A DNA stretch of 29,459 nucleotides from JAWXCB01 sp034440455 (lineage in GTDB: Bacteria; Bacteroidota; Bacteroidia; Chitinophagales; CAIOSU01), in NCBI GenBank assembly GCA_034440455.1, contig JAWXCB010000022.1, positions 1-29,459 of the forward strand, given 5' to 3'. This document shows, piece after piece, positions 1 to 4,444 of the stretch; position 1 is the stretch's first letter, and every line of letters starts with the position of its first letter. Under the pieces are notes generated by a model that was not told the DNA's origin, searched no databases, and saw only the letters and a program-made list of their open reading frames with translations. Position numbers and translations under genes: made by a program.

Positions 1-19
1 AGCACAATCTAAACAGGCA

Positions 20-97
20 ATGGCAAAATACGATGAGTTACCGGTTTACAAAGCGAGTTATGATTTGCTGCTGGCGATATTTCAGTTCACAAAAAAT
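20..97 (+). pseudogene. avd-like four-helix-bundle protein, 5' fragment only
   Basis: The ATG at 20 opens a reading frame beginning MAKYDELPVYKASYDLLL and continuing to about residue 26 (FQFTKN). This matches the start of the four-helix-bundle family that includes Avd, the accessory protein of diversity-generating retroelements (DGRs), and the 23S rRNA intervening-sequence proteins. Family members are about 115-125 residues; here only the first helix is left. After about base 97 the homology stops and FISUMP-type sequence follows in a different frame, so the product would be a 63-residue hybrid. The family assignment rests on recognising the N-terminal pattern. No reverse transcriptase is present in the window. 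Deletion, recombination between repeats, or an assembly junction near the contig end could explain the truncation. Confidence 0.6.
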
Positions 98-497
98 TTA
101 TGGCGCCACTTATGGAAAATTATACAACTGGTATGCAGTGAACACGGGAAGCCTCTGTCCTGCGGGATGGCACATCCCTACGGATGCCGAGTGGCAAACT
201 TTGGTTGTTGAACTTGGCGGTGATACGGAAGCGGGTGGAGCAATGAAGGCTACTACGTTATGGAATAGCCCTAACACTGGCGCCACTAATAGCAGCGGTT
301 TCTCAGGTCTTCCGGGTGGTAACCGTAGCTACGATGGTTTTTTCTACAATGTTGGCTACAGCGGTTACTGGTGGAGTTCTACGGAGAACGGTGCCAGCGC
401 TGCCTGGAGCCGCTACTTGGGTTACGACTATGGCAATGCTTACAGGGACTACAACAGTAAGGCAGATGGTTTTTCCTGCCGTTGCCTCAGGGATTAA
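97..497 (+). pseudogene. FISUMP / C-type-lectin-like variable-region domain, 5'-truncated
   Basis: The frame encodes the C-terminal part of a Fibrobacter succinogenes major paralogous (FISUMP) domain. Visible landmarks are YGKLYNWYAVNTG, CPAGWHIPTDAEWQTL, LPGGNRS, the core WWSSTEN, and the terminal FSCRCLRD before TAA at 495-497. Such domains are extracellular and are a standard target protein of diversity-generating retroelements. No start codon or signal peptide belongs to this frame: homology begins at about base 99, directly after an avd-like fragment in another frame. The last 60 residues are rich in Ser, Tyr, Asp, Gly and Ala encoded by codons ending in C or T, as expected of a variable region diversified at adenines. 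It is probably a remnant or a displaced variable-region copy. A functional gene fused to DNA outside the window cannot be excluded. Confidence 0.7.
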
Positions 498-569
498 TTT
501 ATTTTATTTATTTGAAGAGGGGAGCGATACCATCCCTTTGAGGGTTAGCATAGCTGAAGTCGCTGAGTG

Positions 570-602
570 ACCGCTTCCATCGCTTGGAGGGCGGGAAGCG
601 GT
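570..602. repeat. 9-bp perfect inverted repeat downstream of the FISUMP region
   Basis: ACCGCTTCC at 570-578 is the exact reverse complement of GGAAGCGGT at 594-602, with a 15-base spacer. It lies 73 bases after the FISUMP stop codon. It could be a transcription terminator (though no T-run follows), a REP-like hairpin, or a hairpin/cruciform of the kind found downstream of some DGR variable regions. Only the inverted repeat itself is certain. Confidence 0.55.
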
Positions 603-717
603 GAAGGATAATATTCAACCGATTCTCTTTATATTTTACCTGAAGAAAATCGTTGATTGAAAAGTGTAAAGCCCGCCCGCGTAAGCCTGTAAAAATTTGC
701 GCTATTTTTACTTTATT

Positions 718-927
718 ATGAAACAAGTGATTTTAGAAATTCCGGAAAACCAGTATGATTTTTTTGAAAAGTTGATGAAGCAGCTTGGCTTTGTAAAGTC
801 AAAGAGCAGGAAAAAAAGCGCTGATTGGATTTATGCCAGCGTTGAGCGGGGAATAAAAGAAGTGAAAATGATGCGAAGCGGAAAGTTGCCGAAAAAGCCG
901 ATTCAAAAGTTGCTTCGTGAAATTTGA
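718..927 (+). CDS. Small antitoxin-like protein paired with a RelE-type toxin
   Basis: This 69-residue, lysine-rich protein starts MKQVILEIPENQYDFFEKLM and ends with a basic KLPKKPIQKLLREI segment. It overlaps the GTG start of the following RelE/ParE-type toxin by 11 bases (917-927), the normal layout of a type II toxin-antitoxin pair with the antitoxin first. The short beta-strand-like N-terminus followed by helices, the size and the position all fit an antitoxin. Such proteins usually bind the toxin and repress their own promoter; that is inferred here. The ATG at 718 is preferred over a TTG at 697, because the product then begins with the typical MKQVILEIP pattern. The exact antitoxin family was not identified. 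Confidence 0.65.
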   Translation: MKQVILEIPENQYDFFEKLMKQLGFVKSKSRKKSADWIYASVERGIKEVKMMRSGKLPKKPIQKLLREI

Positions 928-1321
928 TATTTACTACACCCCCGAATTTGAAAAGCAACTTAAACGATTAAAGAAGAAGTACCTTTCTCTTCCAAAGGAT
1001 ATAAAGCGGTTAACTGAACAGTTACAGGATAATCCGGTGATGGGAACTTCCCTCGGTAACAATTGCTATAAGATTCGGTTAGCAATTTCATCAAAAGGCA
1101 GAGGTAAATCGGGAGGAGCAAGAATCATTACTTGCGTTATCATAGCGGAAAATGAAATTTACCTTGCGGATATCTACGACAAGTCGGAACAAGAAAATAT
1201 TTCAGAGGAACTCCTCGTTGTGTCAAGTCTTCCGCAGGGAGACTTGGCACGAAGGATAGTGGGAGGTCTTTCGACCTCCCGGCATTACAAAAGTCTTGCC
1301 TTTACATTACAATCGAATTAA
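917..1321 (+). CDS. RelE/ParE-family toxin with a repeat-derived C-terminal tail
   Basis: Residues 1-93 have the RelE/ParE-superfamily look: YYTPEFEKQLKRLKKKY, a helical middle, MGTSLGNNCYKIRLAISSKG, ARIITCVIIAENEIYLADIY and DKSEQENI. Such toxins are mRNA interferases or gyrase poisons; which type cannot be told. Start is GTG at 917, inside the antitoxin's last codons, implying translational coupling. Family members are about 100-110 residues and end soon after the DKSEQENIS motif in a short helix. Here the frame runs on to 134 residues through DNA that forms two strong hairpins (1221-1249 and 1261-1280). The natural last residues therefore appear to have been replaced by repeat-encoded sequence (LVVSSLPQGDLARRIVGG and onward). 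The fold may survive, but activity is uncertain. Confidence 0.7.
   Translation: MKFDIYYTPEFEKQLKRLKKKYLSLPKDIKRLTEQLQDNPVMGTSLGNNCYKIRLAISSKGRGKSGGARIITCVIIAENEIYLADIYDKSEQENISEELLVVSSLPQGDLARRIVGGLSTSRHYKSLAFTLQSN
1221..1280. repeat. Two adjacent REP-like hairpins inside the toxin 3' end
   Basis: TGTCAAGTCT (1221-1230) pairs with AGACTTGGCA (1240-1249), allowing a G-T pair. Twelve bases later GGGAGGTC (1261-1268), TTTC and GACCTCCC (1273-1280) form a perfect 8-bp stem with a 4-base loop. Both lie within the open frame of the RelE-type toxin beyond its natural end. They look like dispersed palindromic elements rather than a terminator, because no T-run follows either stem. Confidence 0.6.
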
Positions 1322-1351
1322 ATCCCGTAGGGATGTTCTTTCTTGCCCTCG

Positions 1352-1489
1352 CTCGCCTCTGGCGAGTGAGCGTTCTCCCCGCCCTCGCTCGCGTCCCGCG
1401 AGTGAGCGTTCCCAAGGCATCCTGCCTATTAGATAATGGAGGTTGAAGGATGCCGGAGGCACAGGAAATGTTCACTCGCGGGACGCGAG
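1352..1489. repeat. Cluster of CTCGC-type palindromic repeats (BIME-like)
   Basis: Three copies of one palindrome are present. CTCGCC-TCT-GGCGAG is at 1352-1366 and CTCGCG-TCC-CGCGAG at 1388-1402. Its inverted copy CTCGCG-GGA-CGCGAG is at 1475-1489. The second and third share a 21-base identical stretch in opposite orientation, and the first two share flanks (GCCCTCGCTCGC, GAGTGAGCGTTC). Between copies two and three, GGCATCC and GGATGCC form another inverted pair. A further short palindrome, ATCCCGTAGGGAT, lies at 1322-1334. This mosaic of alternating inverted hairpins resembles REP/BIME elements. It separates, and probably broke, the two TA loci on either side. Confidence 0.7.
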
Positions 1490-1498
1490 CGAAGGTGA

Positions 1499-1627
1499 GA
1501 GGAAACGGAATACCTGCTGAAAACAAAAGCGAATAAGAAACATTTGCTCAAGTCTGTGAACGATATCAACAAGAATAAAAATCTCAAAACGCTTGATGTC
1601 AGCAAGCTTAAGGAATTGGTGAAGTGA
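1499..1627 (+). pseudogene. YefM-like antitoxin, C-terminal remnant
   Basis: The frame from 1499 to the TGA at 1625-1627 encodes EETEYLLKTKANKKHLLKSV and then a lysine-rich tail ending KELVK. The ETEYLL motif followed by a basic helix is typical of the end of YefM/Phd antitoxins, which are about 80-90 residues. The N-terminal DNA-binding half is missing: an in-frame stop lies at 1496-1498, within the flank of a palindromic repeat. Its stop codon overlaps the GTG of the yoeB-like pseudogene that follows, the usual coupling of these pairs. Confidence 0.65.
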
Positions 1628-1880
1628 GAACGGTGCGCATCCATCCGGAAGCTTTTGAACAGCTTACCTTTTGGATTAAGGCTGACATGAAAACCGTCCG
1701 AAAAATTATCGAACTGATTGATGACGTTCAGAAATCTCCCTTTCAGGCTTAGGCAAACCGGAACCTTTGAAATATGAATTGAAAGGGTTTTGGAGCAGAA
1801 GAATCAACGAAGAGCATCGCTTGGTTTACAAAGTGACAGATACTGAAATCAGAATAGCATCCTGTCGCTATCATTACTGA
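1624..1880 (+). pseudogene. YoeB-like toxin inactivated by a one-base deletion
   Basis: The frame starting at GTG 1624 gives VRTVRIHPEAFEQLTFWIKA and continues to SPFQA followed by TAG at about 1750. Shifting by one base there restores the rest of a YoeB/Txe toxin: LGKPEPLKYELKGFWSRRI, RLVYKV, and the C-terminal RYHY before TGA at 1878-1880. The expected codons around 1746-1752 would contain one more G (CAG-GGC-TTA), so a single-base deletion explains the break. YoeB proteins are ribosome-dependent mRNA interferases of about 85 residues; the joined parts here make about that length, with Arg and terminal His/Tyr in the usual places. A sequencing error in the G run could give the same picture. 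Confidence 0.75.
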
Positions 1881-2121
1881 AATCCCGTATTTCATTTTAA
1901 CAGGTTGGGGAAATTTTCTTATCCCTTCACATACCCTGCCTGCCGCAAGAATTGAGGCGTTGCTTCGAGCTTGAGCTTTCTTGTGGCTCCTATTGTTTTC
2001 GATTTTCAATTTAACCGTGTTCCCTCAGGTCTTCCTTGATGCTCTTGAGCCAAGCCAGACTTGGAAGCGAGATGAATGGACATTCACTCAAGGAATTTCG
2101 GGGTATCTATATAGAATTCAT

Positions 2122-2129
2122 TAGATTTG
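2122..2129 (+). promoter_or_regulatory. Candidate -7 box (TAGATTTG) of an antitoxin-toxin pair
   Basis: TAGATTTG matches the Bacteroidota -7 consensus TAnnTTTG exactly and ends 4 bases before the ATG at 2134. No clear TTG/TTTG -33 element was seen at the usual distance. If used, transcription would start at or next to the start codon, giving a leaderless or nearly leaderless mRNA. Confidence 0.4.
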
Positions 2130-2133
2130 CCTT

Positions 2134-2334
2134 ATGGAAACATTATTGATACATCCCCAAAATTCAGAACAGTTGCAGGCGATAAAGGCTGTATTAAAAG
2201 CTTTGAAAGTAGGTTTTGAATCAACCAAGGAAAGCCCGTATAACAAGGCTTTTGTCGAGAAGATAAAACAAAGCAAAAAACAGTTTCAAGCCGGAAACAG
2301 CAGAAAGGTTTCATTAGATGAGATATGGAAATAG
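2134..2334 (+). CDS. Antitoxin of a YefM/YoeB-like pair (DUF2683-like)
   Basis: This 66-residue protein begins METLLIHPQNSEQLQAIKAV and ends SLDEIWK. Proteins with this start, an acidic middle and a final helix are commonly found directly upstream of Txe/YoeB toxins in Bacteroidota. The last 10 bases overlap the toxin start (2325-2334), so translation is probably coupled. By analogy it neutralises the toxin and may bind the operon promoter. It is unrelated in sequence to the YefM remnant at 1499-1627, so the two pairs are not simple tandem duplicates. A -7 box lies four bases before the start codon. Confidence 0.7.
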   Translation: METLLIHPQNSEQLQAIKAVLKALKVGFESTKESPYNKAFVEKIKQSKKQFQAGNSRKVSLDEIWK

Positions 2335-2585
2335 AGTTCACGGCAACCGCAGCTGCCGATTTGGCTCATTGGAAGAAAAGCGGCAACACATCCGTTTTGA
2401 AAAAAATTCGCCAGTTACTCGAATCCATCCTTGAATCCCCGTTTACCAGAATCGGAAAACCGGAATCTCTGAAATTCAACCTCAACGGATACTGGTCGCG
2501 CAGAATTACAAAAGCAGACAGATTAATTTATGAGGTAGCAGCTCAAAAAGTTATTGTTCATAGTTTAAGGGGACACTATGATTAA
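2325..2585 (+). CDS. Txe/YoeB-family toxin, mRNA interferase
   Basis: The 86-residue product has the whole YoeB pattern: MEIEFTATAAADLAHWKKSG, a helical middle, the loop SPFTRIGKPESLKFNLNGYW, SRRITKADRLIYEV and the C-terminal HSLRGHYD. YoeB toxins bind the ribosomal A site and cleave translated mRNA; the conserved Arg in SRR and the His near the C-terminus belong to the active site. Length equals the family norm, and no frame break is seen, unlike the pseudogene copy at 1624-1880. The gene overlaps its antitoxin by 10 bases at the 5' end. At the 3' end its stop codon overlaps the stop of rsmG on the other strand (2582-2585), so the two genes converge without any space. Confidence 0.85.
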   Translation: MEIEFTATAAADLAHWKKSGNTSVLKKIRQLLESILESPFTRIGKPESLKFNLNGYWSRRITKADRLIYEVAAQKVIVHSLRGHYD

Positions 2586-3211
2586 GAATGGCGGATCTTC
2601 ACATACACCACCCATTTCTCCTTAAAATATTCTTCTTCAAAAAAATCATTGATGGGAAAGAGTCGCGGGGGATGATCCAGCGCATCCAATTCATCAGTGA
2701 GGTCACCGCCCTTGAGCACAAGCAATCCATTTTTTAAATCATTGAATTGCTCTTTGCTGATTTTATTCTGCGACCAGATGTAAAGCGTTTTCAAATAGCT
2801 CACCGCTCTTGAAACCACAAAATGATATTGCCCGGAAATTTCTTCAACGCGCTTCCATTCTGCTGTGACATTTTTTAAATGCAAGGTATCTCTCACTTCT
2901 TCCACTACTCGGATTTTCTTTTTGATCGAATCTACCAAATGAAACTGAACATCTGGAAAAAGGATTGCCAGCGGAATGCCAGGAAAACCGCCACCGGTGC
3001 CGATGTCAAGCACCTTTGTGCCGGGCTTGAATTGCATCACTTTTGCGATGCTTGATGAATGCAGCACATGATGCAAATACAACTGCTCAATGTCTTTGCG
3101 TGAAATGACATTGATTTTTGAATTCCACTCTGTGTAAAGCGCAAGCAGTTGCTTAAACTGATTTAGTTGCGCGGGAGAAAGGTGAGGGAAATATTTTTCG
3201 ATTAATTCCAT
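2582..3211 (-). CDS. rsmG: 16S rRNA (guanine-527-N7)-methyltransferase
   Basis: RsmG (GidB) methylates N7 of G527 in 16S rRNA using S-adenosylmethionine, in the cytoplasm; loss can give low-level streptomycin resistance in other bacteria. The 209-residue length matches the family. Visible landmarks are the N-terminal helical region with LYTEWNSKINVISRKDIEQL, the HVLHSSSIA segment, and the Rossmann SAM-binding motif VLDIGTGGGFPGIPLAILFP. HLVDSIKKKIRVVEEV and the conserved FVVSRAVSYL follow. It starts at ATG 3211 and lies 5 bases after the DUF5615 gene, so it could be read through from that pair. Its 3' end overlaps the convergent YoeB-like gene by four bases. Confidence 0.95.
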   Translation of the reverse strand: MELIEKYFPHLSPAQLNQFKQLLALYTEWNSKINVISRKDIEQLYLHHVLHSSSIAKVMQFKPGTKVLDIGTGGGFPGIPLAILFPDVQFHLVDSIKKKIRVVEEVRDTLHLKNVTAEWKRVEEISGQYHFVVSRAVSYLKTLYIWSQNKISKEQFNDLKNGLLVLKGGDLTDELDALDHPPRLFPINDFFEEEYFKEKWVVYVKIRHS

Positions 3212-3216
3212 CTGTT

Positions 3217-3570
3217 CTACTCGTGAACAATGATCTCCGCAACCGTGATTTCAATAAGCGCATTTTTCTGTAGGAAGTCTATCAGCTTCACCCAGTTTCG
3301 TTCAAAGAGAGAAAGCAGTTGGTTGTTTTCAATGTTGCCCGTTCTTTCAATCAGCAGGCGTGGCGGAGATTTTTTCAAAAGATGCGTGTTAAGGAAATCT
3401 TCGTCTTTTGAAATTACAATGCGCTGTTCTGTTTCGGCAATTTTTATGACTTCTGAATCGGGAGTACGGTTTCCATTTGGCAAATCAAGCGTATGCACTG
3501 AATCACAACCTTTTCTAATCAGAAATTCTGAAAGCCTGCGTGGAAGTTGCGCGTCAACAATGAACTTCAC
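3217..3570 (-). CDS. DUF5615 PIN-like protein, predicted toxin
   Basis: This 117-residue protein begins MKFIVDAQLPRRLSEFLIRK, with an acidic residue at the end of the first strand as in PIN-like nucleases (VDAQLP). HTLDLPNGNRTPDSEVIKIA and IVISKDEDFLN follow, giving the further acidic residues expected of a PIN-like/Mut7-C active site. DUF5615 proteins are usually paired with DUF433 proteins and are viewed as VapBC-like toxin-antitoxin pairs; RNase activity is predicted, not shown. The start is GTG at 3570, which overlaps the TGA of the upstream DUF433 gene (GTGA), so the two are translationally coupled. Confidence 0.8.
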   Translation of the reverse strand: MKFIVDAQLPRRLSEFLIRKGCDSVHTLDLPNGNRTPDSEVIKIAETEQRIVISKDEDFLNTHLLKKSPPRLLIERTGNIENNQLLSLFERNWVKLIDFLQKNALIEITVAEIIVHE

Positions 3571-3800
3571 GATACGATTCTGTAAATACTTTTGAGTTGC
3601 GTGAGCTTTGTAGCATATTCAAGGCAAGCGAGCAAATCCTTTTTTTCAAGGTCGGGATAATCCGCCAGAATTTCTTCGTGCGACATTCCAGCCGCAAGTA
3701 ACTCCAGAATATTTTCCACCGGATAGCGTAATCCGCGCACCGTTGGCTTGCCATGACAGATGTCAGGATGAATGGTAATACGCCTGATTAATTCTTCCAT
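3567..3800 (-). CDS. DUF433 antitoxin-like protein
   Basis: The 77-residue product carries the DUF433 signature: ITIHPDICHGKPTVRGLRYP followed by VENILELLAAGMSHEEILAD and a final helical YPDLEKKDLLACLEYA. DUF433 proteins contain a helix-turn-helix-like fold and act, by family association, as antitoxins of PIN-like DUF5615 proteins. The downstream partner overlaps by four bases. The ATG at 3800 is well supported because family members begin just before the ITI motif. A TAGCTTTG box lies four bases upstream, suggesting a promoter specific to this pair and little or no 5' leader. Confidence 0.85.
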   Translation of the reverse strand: MEELIRRITIHPDICHGKPTVRGLRYPVENILELLAAGMSHEEILADYPDLEKKDLLACLEYATKLTQLKSIYRIVS

Positions 3801-3804
3801 ACAA

Positions 3805-3812
3805 CAAAGCTA
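3805..3812 (-). promoter_or_regulatory. Candidate -7 box (TAGCTTTG) before the DUF433 gene
   Basis: Read on the minus strand, TAGCTTTG (3812 to 3805) fits TAnnTTTG exactly and stops four bases before the ATG at 3800. The spacing is the same as at the 2134 antitoxin. A -33 element was not evident. Confidence 0.4.
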
Positions 3813-3832
3813 AAGAGAAAAAGCAGAAGTCA

Positions 3833-4444
3833 TTAAATCTTCTCAATGCTTCCTTCCAACAACTTGCAGAGTAATTCTTTCGCTCTGAAAAGTTGCGCTT
3901 TTACTGTTCCGAGGGGAATGTTGAGTTCTTCAGCAATTTCCTCGTAAGAATATTCTTCATAGTAGCGGAGCTTAATGAGGAATTTGTATTTCTCATCCAG
4001 CTTTTCAATCATGCCGCGCACAGAAATAGCGCGCTGATTTTTAATGAATTTCTCTTCCGGATTCAGCACCTCTGCTTTGAAGTCAATGTAAAGGTCATCG
4101 CCTTTATCATTTTCAACCGGCTGGTCAATCGAAGTAGTTTGTAATTTTTTTTTGCGGATAAAATCAATGCAATTGTTTGTTGCAATCTTGAACAGCCACG
4201 TGCTGAATGCATACTTCGTGTCGTAGCTCTCCAACTTGTTGAATGCCTTGCCAAAAGATTCAATTGTGATGTCTTCCGCATCGGAAGGGTTATGCACCAT
4301 TTTCAGCACCATGAAATAGATGCTGTCTTTGTAGCGTGCCATCAGCTTTTTGAATGCGCCTTGGTCTTTCTTTTTCACAGCAAGTTTTACAAGCTGCAAA
4401 TCTTCCTTCGCCCTTTCGGATGTCATGCGTGTTTTTACTTCCAT
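3833..4444 (-). CDS. ECF-subfamily RNA polymerase sigma factor
   Basis: This 203-residue protein has the two-domain layout of group 4 (ECF) sigma factors. Region 2, about residues 25-100, includes FKKLMARYKDSIYFMVLKM, NPSDAEDITIESFGKAF and the -10-binding YAFSTWLFKIATNNCIDFIR segment. Region 4, about residues 140-195, includes YEEYSYEEIAEELNIPLGTV and KAQLFRAKELL, the helix-turn-helix that reads the -35-type element. It directs RNA polymerase to a stress or envelope regulon that cannot be told from sequence. No anti-sigma gene is adjacent. It overlaps the end of the upstream glycosyltransferase by 10 bases (4435-4444), so the two are probably one transcript. Confidence 0.92.
   Translation of the reverse strand: MEVKTRMTSERAKEDLQLVKLAVKKKDQGAFKKLMARYKDSIYFMVLKMVHNPSDAEDITIESFGKAFNKLESYDTKYAFSTWLFKIATNNCIDFIRKKKLQTTSIDQPVENDKGDDLYIDFKAEVLNPEEKFIKNQRAISVRGMIEKLDEKYKFLIKLRYYEEYSYEEIAEELNIPLGTVKAQLFRAKELLCKLLEGSIEKI

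Noticed and set aside
316..570. Alternative frame over the FISUMP region encoding a Thr/Ala/Val-rich peptide
   Set aside because: The FISUMP frame explains the sequence with clear motifs; the other is a by-product of its codon pattern.
1352..1489. Repeat cluster as a possible CRISPR array
   Set aside because: Copies are palindromic, irregularly spaced and in both orientations, and there are no uniform spacers or cas genes.
1924..2030. Minus-strand frame ending RKLKLEATPQFLRQAGYVKG before a stop, looking like the tail of a lost gene
   Set aside because: It is under 35 codons, closed upstream by a stop, and no family could be named; it may be a degraded remnant but cannot be supported.
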